From: Sphaerolaimus hirsutus
Taxonomy: Eukaryota; Nematoda; Chromadorea; Monhysterida; Sphaerolaimidae
Assembly: GCA_964036195.1 (NCBI GenBank)
Contig: OZ038451.1
Location: forward strand, 2,732,529-2,796,528
Direction: 5' to 3'
Length of the DNA stretch: 64,000 bases
The notes under the pieces were generated by a model. The model did no database searches and was not told the origin of the DNA. It saw only the letters and a program-made list of their open reading frames with translations. Of the stretch, positions 45,489-56,000 are shown piece after piece. Numbering within the stretch: position 1 is the first letter of the stretch; every line of letters begins with the position of its first letter. A program made the translations under genes and the position numbers.

Positions 45489-45709
45489 GGGGCCAGTTCC
45501 GCAAGTGGAAAAGTTAAGAGTTAAAACTTAAGAGTTGAGTAAAATGACAAATGACAAGTTATGAGTAAAGTTAAGAGTTAAGAGTTGAGTAAAACGACAA
45601 ATGATTTCACTCAACTCTTAACTTTTAACTTTGCTCTTAACTTATCATTTGTCATTTTACTCAACTCTTAAGTTTAACTCTTAACTTTTCCACTTGCGGA
45701 ACCGGCACC
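45489..45709. mobile_element. Foldback of TTAAGAGTTAA units
   Basis: GGGGCCAGTTCCGCAAGTGG and CCACTTGCGGAACCGGCACC pair; the arms are repeats of AGTTAAGAGTTAAAAC-like text broken by AAATGACAAATGA. No TSD seen. It abuts the coding-like segment 45713-45971. Confidence 0.7.
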
Positions 45710-46272
45710 AGTTCTGGAAATCGTTCCAGAACCAACTAACTGTGGAACTGAAGTGCCATTCTCTGTTCGTGTCATACTTCCAGTTGCCAGTTGCACCATG
45801 TTGTGAGAATGGTCACTGGTTGTTTCTTTTCCCCCTATTTTTTTGTGGAATGACATGGTTTGACTTGTCCTTTGTTTGTTGTTATCGTTTGAAGGCAGGA
45901 GTGGTTGTGTTTCTTTCACTGGTCCAGGTTTTTTTAAAGCTATTTTAGCCTTGTTCATGTGTATCTCAGGTGGCAGTCCCAAGCCCTGTAAAGTGTAAAG
46001 TAAAGTGTCAAATATAAAGTCAAATGCAAAGTAAACTGTCAATTGTCATGCAAAGTTCAGTAATAAAATATTTTCGTTTTTGTTTTGATTGACACTTTAC
46101 TTTGCATTTGACTTTACATTTGCCACTTTACTTTGCATTTGACTTTGACAGTGTTACTTTACACTTTACAGGGCTTGGGACTGCCTCCAGATATTTCTAG
46201 ACTGCTAGTTGGAAGAGTGAAATAATCAATATTGCATAACAAAAGCTCTGCATCAAAATCAGCATTATGCAG
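45710..46272 (-). other. Coding-like minus-strand segment split by a MITE
   Basis: From an acceptor-like TTTCAG (46273), 29 open codons (LHNADFDAELLLCNIDYF...) run to the foldback at 45972-46185. Beyond it the same strand stays open for about 86 codons (PPEIHMNKAKIALKKPGPV, then Ser/Thr/Gln-rich text ending GSGTISRT) until the next foldback. The residue mix is typical of a soluble or cytoplasmic tail. No family recognised. It could be a real exon disrupted by two MITE insertions, or a fragment. Confidence 0.3.
45972..46185. mobile_element. CCCAAGCCCTGTAAAG foldback
   Basis: Ends GGCAGTCCCAAGCCCTG and CAGGGCTTGGGACTGCC form perfect 17-bp mirrored termini, extending into GTAAAGTAAAGTGTCAAAT arrays. 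Third complete copy of the family at 8913 and 25686. Confidence 0.75.
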
Positions 46273-46743
46273 CTGAAATTTCAGCCAAACTGGCCAACAA
46301 TTCTAAATATTTATGAATGATAAAATGCCAGCTGAATACACTGACAATGCTTTACATGTTAGTACCCCATCTATATTTACTGTTCCCATAAATACATGCA
46401 TAGCCATAGACGCACAATGCATGAATGCTTTAGCTTTATGCTCACAATTTATAGGTACTTTATAGCTAATTGTTGTTTGTGCTCTTAAGCAGGATCGTTT
46501 GAATTTAACTACAATTTTACTACCATGTTTGTAAAAAGAATTCTACTAAAACCAACCCTGCTTGACACTAAGTTTATCTGTTACTTTCACTTGACCGATC
46601 CCAATCCCATTTGAAAGTGGATCACATTTGAACCCTACTCCAACCCCCGGGAGAGTCAAAATCCGGGATACCCCTGAGTTGGTGTGAATTTTTTTGGTTA
46701 CAATTAGGATATCGCTAGTGTTTTGGGAAGTGATATAGCACAC

Positions 46744-47244
46744 CATAGTTGTTAAAACGTATTGACTATTGCTCGAAAAATATGTATACTCGAGTACTGA
46801 GTAAATACGTTTACGTTTCCTAAGGAAAAAGTACCAGTACTCGCTTTTACGCAAACTTTTTCAAAGTACTCGCGTACAGAAAACGTATTTCAGAACGTCT
46901 TTTATCTAGCGTTTTAAGTGAAAACAAAACAAAATGAATAGGTAGGTAAAAAATATTTAAAAATCGTAGAAAATGGGCATATGAGCACATAAATAGCCAA
47001 AAATTGCTGAAGATAGGCAAAAGTTCTGGAAATTTACGATTTTGAATGACAATTTGGCTGAGAATTTTTAAAAATACTCACGTTTACGTTTTCTGGATGA
47101 TAAAGGTACGTTTGCTCACGTTTACTCGCGAGTAAAAGTGAAAAATATTTACTTTACGTATTCTGTACTCAAGGGGTAAGTAAAAAATAAATCCTTTACA
47201 TTTACGTACACTTTGAGAAAAGTTTGGTACTTTTAACAACTCTG
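46744..47244. mobile_element. hAT-like MITE (CATAGTTGTTAAAA ends), 8-bp TSD
   Basis: CATAGTTGTTAAAACG at 46744 and TTTTAACAACTCTG ending 47244, exact duplication TAGCACAC (46736-46743, 47245-47252). Interior AGTACTCGCTTTTACG and ACTCGAGTACTGAGTAAATA units. Same family as 12890-13359. Confidence 0.85.
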
Positions 47245-47332
47245 TAGCACACACAAACTGACAATAATGAATATACGACACAAACTGACAATAATGAATA
47301 TACGACACAAACTGCAGCTGCATCAGAAAAGA

Positions 47333-47412
47333 GCGAAATCACATTGGCACTGGCGCCATTTGCGTTTGGCGTTGTCATATTTACATAACTTTTTCAGGTT
47401 ACTCCATCACTA
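47333..47412. repeat. Right end of a TAGTGATGG hAT-like element
   Basis: CACTGGCGCCATTTGCG then TTACTCCATCACTA. The next element begins within two bases of its end. Confidence 0.5.
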
Positions 47413-47413
47413 A

Positions 47414-47571
47414 TATGGTTTAAACGGGATCACGGTCCCGGTGCATCGTTCGGCAAAATCCAGGCAGTAGGTCAGTTCTGGTGCCGGTCGCGACGCCACA
47501 GTTCCGGTCCCGGTCCAGCAATAAAAAAATTTCCGGTCCCGGTCCGAAAAACTGGTCCCGTTTGAACCATA
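47414..47571. mobile_element. TATGGTTTAAACGGGAT foldback, near-perfect 8-bp TSD
   Basis: TATGGTTTAAACGGGATC at 47414 and GGTCCCGTTTGAACCATA ending 47571, flanked by ATCACTAA (47406-47413) and ATCACTAC (47572-47579), seven of eight bases alike. Interior CGGTCCCGGTCC units. Supports a hAT-type origin for this terminal family. Confidence 0.65.
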
Positions 47572-47598
47572 ATCACTACAAAGGTGTCACACCCGGAC

Positions 47599-48062
47599 TA
47601 GGGTTCAAACGGGATTGACTTTTCGGGATCGGGATCGGGATCGGGATTGGTTTTTTGAGATTTCGGGATCGGGATCGGGATTGGCCGGGATTGGCGTCAC
47701 GGGATCGGGATCGGGATCGGGATTGGCATTTTTTCGGGATCGGGATTGGGGTCTTGGGATAGAGATTTTGGCCAATGTTTTGGCATCCACAGTTGTTCAT
47801 AAAGGTCTAAAAACACTGTTGGATGCCAGAAACGTGGCATAAAATGAACGCTGGGGGTTTGCGTTCACATTTTTGCATGCAAAAACGTCGTTTTTTCGCG
47901 TTTGATAATTACCACTAATTTCTCTGGGATCGGGATCCCGGACTTTGGAGTTTCTCAGGATCGGGATCGGGATTTGAAAAGTTTTGGGATCGGGATCGGG
48001 ACTGCTAAATCCCGGAATTTCACGGGATCCGGGATCGGGATCGGGATCCCGTTTGAACCCTA
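47599..48062. mobile_element. TAGGGTTCAAACGGGAT foldback with GATCGG arrays
   Basis: TAGGGTTCAAACGGGATTG at 47599 and GATCCCGTTTGAACCCTA near 48062. Inside are GGGATCGGGATCGGGATTGG arrays at both ends and an unrelated centre (47760-47930). TAGGG fits the hAT terminal consensus; target duplication not clear. Confidence 0.65.
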
Positions 48063-48069
48063 ACCCTGA

Positions 48070-48200
48070 TAAAAACATATAAAATCGAAAATAACATGCA
48101 AAGTGTCAAAAGTAATGTAAAATGCCCTGTAAATCGGTAAATAAGGCTTACATTAATTTTGACATTTTGCATGGGATTTGACATTTTACAGGGTCTGGGA
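48070..48200. repeat. Diverged TGTCAAAAGTAATGTAAAATG foldback
   Basis: Inverted TGCAAAGTGTCAAAAGT and TTTGACATTTTACAGGG text; a distant relative of the CCCAAGCCCTGTAAAG family. Confidence 0.4.
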
Positions 48201-48217
48201 TGGATGGGAAAAAAAAT

Positions 48218-48554
48218 TCCCCTGCTTGAATAACCCCCCCCACAATGATGGAGAATAAGTAATGCACATTGATTAATAAGACAATTGATGAAATCAAACC
48301 AAGCAAAATAGCAGCGCCTCGTTTGATTCATCGAATACAAATGCAGCACATTCGGTGTGTAAGGATGCAGAGGAATGTGCACTACGAATCGAAATTGGAC
48401 ATACATGTGTATGTTGTGTGACGGAAACATACTTGAAAATTTTGAGGAAATAATAATTCCCCCACTTGAATAATCCCCCCACTTGAATAGTTCCCCCCTC
48501 AAAAATGTCTGACGAAAAAATAATTCCCCGGGGGAATTATTCGAGTAAATACGG
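48218..48554. mobile_element. CCGTAT-family MITE, TTCGAGTAAATACGG end
   Basis: Right end GGGAATTATTCGAGTAAATA then CGGTA; left arm CCCTGCTTGAATAACCCCC. The unique central text (48250-48420) resembles that near 6630-6740. Confidence 0.5.
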
Positions 48555-48555
48555 T

Positions 48556-48988
48556 AAATACGTTCATGTATACTTTGGAAAAAGTACCTGTACTCGCTTT
48601 TACGTATACTTTTTAGAAGAACTTGAGTACAGAAAACGTATTTCAGATAGGCTTTATTATATGCTTTTTCAAGGCATAGACGGGGAAGAAAGGAGAAAAA
48701 AGCGAAAAATCTAAAAAAAATTGCTGAAAATAGACACAAAACACACGAACTGGTTTGAAAGTAAAAATTGTCAAAAAAGTACGAAAACTAGTGATTTTGA
48801 GTGAAAATTGAGGCAAAATTCCGAAAAAATACTCACTTTTACGTTTTCTAGGGGGAAAAGTATTTTACTCATGAGTAAAAGTAAGAAAATTTTACATAAC
48901 GTTTTCTGTACTCAGGGGCTGAGTAAAAAATAAATACTTTACGTTTACATATAGGTACTTTGAAAAAATTCGGTACTTTTAACAACTC
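48556..48988. repeat. CATAGTTGTTAAAA-family copy lacking its left end
   Basis: AATACGTTCATGTATACTTT through ACTCATGAGTAAAAGTAAG to TTTTAACAACTCTG at 48988; starts immediately after the TACGGTA terminus of the previous MITE. Confidence 0.6.
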
Positions 48989-49145
48989 TGATGGTAAGTC
49001 TGGATCGGACCCAGACAGGTTTGTGTCCATTGGGTGTAAACATTTTAATATTTAGATACTCAGTTAAGCTGGGCATGGCGTCATTATCTACGAACATATA
49101 AATATTTATGATCTCCCATTGTCCCTCCAATTTAGGATGATTGGC

Positions 49146-49340
49146 CCTGCGCACACTAGTTTTCACACGAATTTTCGAAAACTCATAAATAAACTTTGAA
49201 CATGTTTGAGTTTTCCACAATGAGTTATTTTTAATCTCCGTCAACTATAGTTGACGGCCACTTTATTGTAGAAAACTCAAATGCGTTCATAGCTGATTTA
49301 TGAGTTTTCGAAATTTCATGTGAAAACTAGTGTGCGCAGG
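49146..49340. mobile_element. GCGCACACTAGTTTTCAC foldback
   Basis: CCTGCGCACACTAGTTTTCA and its mirror ending at 49340; inner blocks CGAAAACTCATAAAT and CAAACATGTTCAAAG-like text also pair, with a CCGTCAACTATAGTTGACGG palindrome in the loop. Confidence 0.65.
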
Positions 49341-49349
49341 CACATTGTG

Positions 49350-49588
49350 CCTACACACACTAGTTTTCACCGTGACTTCGTGTGAAAACTGATTTTTTTC
49401 AAATGCAAATTAATTAACACGGTTGAAAGATTTTATTCAAATTAAATTTGAATTAAAATTAATGAAAGTTAAACTTTGAAAATTTTAAAACTAAAACACA
49501 TATAGCATACGAAAAGAGTAGGCTGGATGTGGCCATGTGGCCATTTCAGTTTTCACATCGGTCACGGTGAAAACTAGTGTGTGTAGGG
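49350..49588. mobile_element. CTACACACACTAGTTTTCAC foldback, adjacent
   Basis: CCTACACACACTAGTTTTCA and TGAAAACTAGTGTGTGTAGG pair with an extension GGTCACGGTG/CACCGTGAC. It lies nine bases from the previous foldback of the same terminal type. Confidence 0.65.
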
Positions 49589-50112
49589 CCATTGTGTGCT
49601 GAATATGAATAATGGTCATAGTTTCAGTCGTGCCAGTGAACTAGCTAAATATAAAAATAAAGCTATTGCAATTTAAATTCTTAATTCTAAATACGACACA
49701 ATGTGCATCAAAAAAAGAAAAGTCTCGCGCTTCACGAATATGACATAATACCGGTAGTCAAAAAATGTAAAGGCACACCAGCGATATTGAACATTGATAC
49801 ATTCGACGATAAACCTCTGATGAAGGATATCCCCACATGTCAAATCTACATCAAGAACGTTTAGGAAACTGTATACGATGCTGCCGTGTAATAAACCCCC
49901 TGGGGGTATTTCGAGGTAATACAGTATGCACAATATCTCATACAGCGATTTCGCAGAACAGTAATCCTTTCATGCACATTGCACATGGAACAAACTGACA
50001 ATACAAAAATTATTATAAACACCTTCCCGGACAAGTTCACCACCCTTTTTTTATTTCACTTCAGATGAAATATCTCTGGCTACGGGAGTGGTACAAAGCT
50101 AATATTTGGTGG

Positions 50113-50169
50113 CAGGGGTCTCGAATGGGGGGGGGGGGGTTACCCCCCCCCCCCCATTCGAGACCCCTG
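50113..50169. repeat. 57-bp perfect hairpin with a G13/C13 run
   Basis: CAGGGGTCTCGAAT, thirteen G, T, then the exact mirror with thirteen C: a 28-bp stem with a one-base loop. It replaces a stretch of about 0.9 kb or more of the left arm found in the 1907-4453 copy. The last CATTCGAGAC(A/C)CCTG text also occurs once at 27690-27710. Confidence 0.75.
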
Positions 50170-50554
50170 ACCCAAGTCTCCCAAACAAGTTCACCACCCA
50201 ACTGGATTATAGAAAAATGTTGTGAGAACATACCTGATATAAAATTGAATAAAATTTGAACCCTAGTTCTGCTCATTATAAATTTTTTCAGTAGTGCACC
50301 CACCCTGTCCCATAAACAGCAGACTGAAAATTTCACTTTAAGCCAAATTTTTGTTTCACACTTAAAAAGTTGGTTTACAAAGTTCATTAGGGAAGAGTCT
50401 AAGGTTCAAAGTTATGTAAACAACATAACCTCTAAAATGCCTGCATAAGGAAATTTATTTGGGGTGAATGTAAAAGTAAAATTTTTGTCAAATTTTGTTC
50501 CTGTGATCATGTGATTATGACATCATAATATTCACCCCAAATAAATTTCCTTAT

Positions 50555-50559
50555 GGAGG
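50555..50559. other. 5-bp target site duplication, left (GGAGG)
   Basis: GGAGG directly precedes the 5' LTR and recurs at 63138-63142 directly after the 3' LTR. Five bases is a usual duplication length for BEL/Pao integrases. Confidence 0.9.
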
Positions 50560-51865
50560 TGTGCTGACCGTAGCAAAATGGATGGATAAAGAAATACAGA
50601 GAATTGATAATTAGGCTCATATTCGCACATTTACTTATTTGCACTATTTTACTTTTCATGCACTATATTTATTTACCACGCAAAATATATTTCTTGCACT
50701 ATATTATTTATCCATGGAGAATATTTAATTAGGAAAGTGTTTTATAAGTTATCGAAACATTTATGTGGAATATTTAGGTTAAAAGGTCAAATAGGTTATT
50801 ATTAGGTGTATTAATATGAAATTAGGCTCATTCAACTCGCCATAATTTTCTGATCATTATTATATATACATTTACATGGTTTACTTGTAAGTTGGGAAAG
50901 TCAAACTTGTAAATATTTATGTGCTACGTATTTACTTAGGCCAGCGTCCTAATAGAGAAATAGTGCCCTGTGCGCAACTAGCATTTACTGTACGTATTTA
51001 CAAAGCCCTTCGCGTAGGCATAATTGTTATAACCCTGCTCATAAGCTATATTATCTTTACTTTGATATTAATTATAATACCCTGCTCAAGCTGAATATTA
51101 TAAACCCTGCTCAATTACAATACCCATTTACTCCAAATAAGTCCCAATTTGTTAATTATGAAATATACGTTTTCAGGAAGTGATTATTATTGTTGTGTTG
51201 AATATACCGTGTTCTATTTACGTCATTAGGAACATTTGCACCACTATTTATAATTTCCTAACCCTATCATATTAGTTCCAATGTGCGTCAATGTTTTCTG
51301 ACAAATTGAAGCAAATTAGTAAATCGGCCGAGTTTGCCGACTTCGCGCCTCTCAAGATTAATAGTTTTTCTATTAGCCCAATTTGTACTTGGTATTTCTT
51401 TACCATAAGTATTTGAATGTATACACGCATAGAATAAGCCAACTGTTTCGGTCAAATGTATCTTATTGTTATATTTGTGGTTTATTTTGTGCATTTGTAT
51501 TAGGAAATTACTGTAGCTGTTTTTCTATACATGATTTCCGTGTCTTAGCTACTTTGGAAGTTTTTACTAGAGTCTGCGGACCCCAAGCTACTGAACGAAA
51601 ATAAGCTAGCAATAGAAACTTCGAATAGGAAGCTCGCTAGGCTTTGCGCTTTTGTAACACGCTGTATCTGATCGAAATAAAGTACCTGAAACAATTCGAA
51701 CCCCCTTTTTCAACACACAACTACGAAATAAACTCAACTTGGCTGTCGACAAGTGGACGTTCGGCTACAATGGGAAATCAACCACTCTAAAGGCCGTTTC
51801 TCACTACGGTCTTGGAGCAGCCGGATTCGGTGGTAGAAGACGCTGACTTCGGTGGCTTCATCACA
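50560..51865 (+). repeat. 5' LTR
   Basis: Starts TGTGCTGACCG and ends TTCATCACA. It contains three CCCTGCTCA repeats about 50 bp apart (near 51033-51115), a polyadenylation signal AATAAA at 51676-51681, and several TATA-like strings (for example near 50860) of uncertain role. The only open frames are short and identical in both LTRs, so they have no independent support. Confidence 0.95.
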
Positions 51866-51883
51866 TGGCGCAGCGAGCAGGGT
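51866..51883 (+). other. Primer binding site, tRNA-Ser-like
   Basis: TGGCGCAGCGAGCAGGGT begins at the base after the LTR. It is complementary to a tRNA 3' end with CCA, discriminator G and acceptor strand TCGCTGC, which matches eukaryotic tRNA-Ser (UGA type) as I recall it. Identification of the tRNA is from memory; the position and the TGG start are seen directly. Confidence 0.75.
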
Positions 51884-53093
51884 GATTGCATGACATTGTG
51901 CTATCACCAAGCCGGAACGGACATTGTGCGGCAGTTGGCAGAACTTCAAAAGTCCTGCTGAACATCAATTGGCCTTGGCTGAGCGTTGGCTGTTGATTTG
52001 CAGACAGCATTGTGCCAGAGTCACGGCACTCCTGTCTACATCTTGGGAGCGGTTCTACGCTCACGCGCGGAGGACACTGGAGTTCTGACAAGCCTGTCAG
52101 GATTTCAGGCAGCTTTCACCAGCGTTCTGGCAAGGTGCTAGACGCTGGGCGGCACCGGCATTTGACAAGGGGTCATTGTCGGACGGTGGTCAAACTTTCA
52201 CTGGACGCTCCTGGACATCTGGACTCCAGTGACCGCTCGCACGTCCTTCCTATGCCAAGGGAGGGTGACCTGACGGAGACAGGATCGCCACAGAGCCACG
52301 CTAGTCAAAGGGCTGTTTTTTGGGCATTCGCGGAGGTCCCTCGCTCCACTGGGTAAGAGTGGACTCATACCTCGGAAGTGCAAAAGTAGGGGTATCAGTG
52401 TACAAAGGGCTGTAGCTGACAGAGGGCTGTAGCTGACAGAGAGTGGATTTGAAAACCAAGTATTAGGATACTTGGTAGCGTGTAGGGGCTTTGCGGAGCT
52501 CCCATCAAATATACACACTGTGCCTGCTCGGTACCATCAGATCAGACAGCACAAAAGTGCCAGAATACTGCATTGCACAGGCGCAATTGCAGAGCAGTGT
52601 ACAGAAACACTGCCCAGAATCAGAAAGTGCACCAGAGTGCACAGAAACGTGTCACAGGTGACACGGCAAGCGCAGCACTGCGCACAGCGGCACAGGAGCC
52701 GCTCAGGAAAGCAAGTGGCCGGCGTGGTCACAAGGCACACAGGCGTGCCAGAAAGAGCGCCAGAGCGCTCAGAAAGAGTGTGTACGGACCCTCTTTGGGC
52801 GCACACTGCTGGGTAAATAAATTGTTTATTGTCCAGGTGGATTTGACCGGTGTGTTGAAGTCAACGTGTGTAAAGAATCACGTCAGGGGCTTTAGGAACA
52901 CACCTGGTGCCAGTGCAGTAAAGGTCAACGCGTGAGAACACGTCAGGGGCCTGTAGGACTGCATTGGTATTGTGCGTGGCACAACAAATCCGTAGTGCAC
53001 AGAGCACTACACAGAAAGACGCAGAGAAGCGTCACAAGCGTCACAGGAGACGCACTATAAAGAGAAACAGTGAAGGAAAATTCATCAGCAAGA
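51884..53093 (+). other. Untranslated leader of the retrotransposon
   Basis: About 1.2 kb without a credible gene; frames of 110-120 codons here are Arg/Gln/Cys-rich and overlap each other. Notable structure: a 17-bp perfect tandem duplication at 52406-52439 (AGGGCTGTAGCTGACAG twice) and an imperfect 35-38-bp direct repeat at about 52858-52895 and 52925-52958 (cores CACGTCAGGGGC). Such leaders often carry packaging and splice-donor signals; none is proven here. Confidence 0.6.
52406..52439 (+). repeat. Tandem 17-bp duplication in the leader
   Basis: AGGGCTGTAGCTGACAG occurs twice without spacer and without change. Confidence 0.9.
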
Positions 53094-56000
53094 ATGGTTT
53101 CACCAACGGGTCACATCAGAAAGACCCTGGGGCCGGCAAAGCACAGGGTAGACAACAGATTGGCAAGAGAATATGCCAAATACGACCCAGAACTATTTGC
53201 GGGAGCAACAAAGGAAGAAAAGAGAACAGAAATGAGAAGAGTGATTGCATCTGTCAAACAGGAGGGTGCAAAATTGGAAAGTGCAATGACTGCAGTGAGA
53301 ACTCAATTTGACGCATGGAGGGATGTCGTCAAGGACATTGACGAACCCGACCAGATGGAACAAGAACAGAAGATATACCAAGACTCGTATGAGGAATATG
53401 CAAACATGTCAGACTTGGTGACACAGAAAATTGCAGCCATGAATGTGTACATTGAAGAATTGCAAGACATGATCCAGCAACTGAGTGGAAGTACCATGTA
53501 TGAAGTCAATACAGCATTCATACAGCAGATGGCTGCCCAGATGGCTCTGACAGCTCAGGGAGCTGCTCCGGGGGCCAGTTCAACCAATGCAACCACAGCA
53601 AAGAGCGTCAAATTACAAAAACTAGAAGTGGAACAGTTTACTGGGGAAATTGTCAAATTTCGATCATGGTGGCAAATGTTCGAATCCCACATCCACAATC
53701 GGACAGATTTGGAGGACATTTCCAAGTTCTCATACTTGAGGAGCTTGCTGAAAGGCTCAGCATTTGGCATGATCAGTGGATTGAGTGTGACCGCAGAAAA
53801 TTATGCACCCGCAATTGCAATGCTCAAGAAGAGATATGACCAGCCAGTTGTGGTCAGAAACACGCTGATGAATAATATCATGAAGTTGCGACAGGCCAGG
53901 AATACCTGTCAGGATATGAGAATTTTGTTTGATGCAATTGAAAGGCTGCTCCAGCAGTTGGAGTCACTGGGTGAATCAGTAGAACATCCAATGCTGTTGA
54001 GCCAGCTGCAACAGAAAGTGCCACCCGAGGTTCTCAGAGAAATCCAGAAGGAACAGGGAACTGAGGAAGCCTTGACGGTGGAAATATTCAGAAAGCTGTT
54101 TGGCAAGCAGCTAGCGCTCAGTGAGGCTGTACAGCACGCACAGCAAACTGAGGCACCAGTTCAGCAATCGCGCCAGGGATTTGGGAATAATCCACGCGCA
54201 CAGCAATTCAATAATCGGTTCCAAGGCAATGGGAATCGATTCAGAGGGCTAGAGAACCCAAGGACCAGCACAGGGAGCATGTCTGTGATCCAGAATGGTC
54301 AGAGTGCACCACAGGCTGGATTCATGAATCCTGGGAGGCCGTGTGTGTTCTGCAATGACACACAGCAATTACACTTTAATGATAAGTGTCCAAAGTTCAA
54401 AACTGCCAGAGAAAGGAGAGTGATTTTGTCAAAGGCAGAGCGATGCCTGAGATGCCTGCAGAAAGGGCATTACATGAATCAATGTCAATTTACGAGAAGT
54501 TGCTTCTATTGCAAGTCCAATAGGCACCACACTGCGGTGTGCCCAGAGAAATTTGGAGACAATAGCAATGGAAACGCTGGACGGCAAATTCCAGCATTCA
54601 AAACAAATGGTCAACAGAGTGGCCAGCAATCAGCAAACAATGGCAGAAAGTCTGTGCCGATGGCAGGTCGACCAGCACAGAGCCAACAGAGAAAGGCCAC
54701 AGTGAATTGTGTCACTGTGGAAGAAGCTGGACCAGAAGTGGTAGAGATAGGAACCATATCCAGCACAGTGGTTACAGAACCAAATACAAAGCAACAAAAT
54801 ATGTCAGTGAACCTGTCAGTAAACAGGAATATGTCAATGTTGATGACAGCCAGAACCGTGATTGAGGCTTCAGAAATGGATACAGAGATGGAGCCTGAAC
54901 AGCCACCACTACAGATTCAAGCGTTCCTGGACACAGGATCCCAGGGAACGTACATGTCAGAGAAAGTGGCCAAGAAACTCAACTTGAAGAGTACAGGTGA
55001 ATACCACATCCAGGTGTACACATTCGGAAATGAAAAGCCGCACTATAAAGTAGTACAGCAAGTGGAATTCAGAATGCGGCTTAGAAATGGCCAGAAAGTT
55101 GATATGGTGGCTGATGTGGTCCCGACGTTGACCACAGAACAAGTCAAAGTGCCTGTGTCAGAACAGGACGAAAAGTACCTGCAGAAGTACTTCCCGGATG
55201 AGAGTTATTTTGCAGACAGAATTCCCAAAGAGAAAGGGACAGAGTGCAAGTTCAAGCCAGACATTATAGTGGGCTTGAATTATTTCTGGGACTTGATGTC
55301 CAGAAACACCAGCACCACCAGACTTCCGTCAGGATTGTATGTCATTCCATCAGAATTGGGATTGCTGATGGGAGGTGGGCAGCTGACGAGCAACAGAAAT
55401 CAATGGACCACGGATGGCGCATATCCGGTGGTGGTCAACACAATTGTGCATCAAATTCAGAGAGAAAAGTGGTACGAGGAAGCACCGTTGTCAATTGCTC
55501 CTGTACCAAATGTCAAAGACATGGACAGACTGGATACCATTGGTATAATGGACCAACCAGACCTCGTCGAGGATGATGAGGCCATCAAGCAATTCAATGA
55601 GAGTGTACAGAGAAACCCAGATGGACGATACTCTGTAAAGTTCATGTACAAACCGAATTTGCATGAACTCCCAGACAACAAAGCAATGGCGTTCAAGAGG
55701 TTCAGGTACCTCACCAACAGGCTCAAGAGAGACCCAGAATTACTGGAGAAAATTCAGGCAATCATGAAAGCACAAGAGGAGCAAGGAGTGATTGAAAAAG
55801 TCCAAGAGGATATTATGGATGGCAGAAAGTTCCATATATTGCCTCATCAACCAGTGATAACGCCAGAGAAAACTACCACAAAGGTCAGAGAGGTATATGA
55901 TGCCTCAGCAAAACCGCCAGGCATGCCAAGCTTGAATGAGTGCATGTACCGCGGTCCAGTTATACTACCACAGCTGGTAGGGATGCTGATGCGATTCCGA

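Noticed and set aside
51288..51604. Short frames in both LTRs
   Set aside because: Present identically because the LTRs are copies; no protein features.
52472..52935. Frames of 114-120 codons in the retrotransposon leader
   Set aside because: Overlapping, Arg/Gln-rich, built from repeated GCACAGAAA-like text, and upstream of a well-placed gag start.
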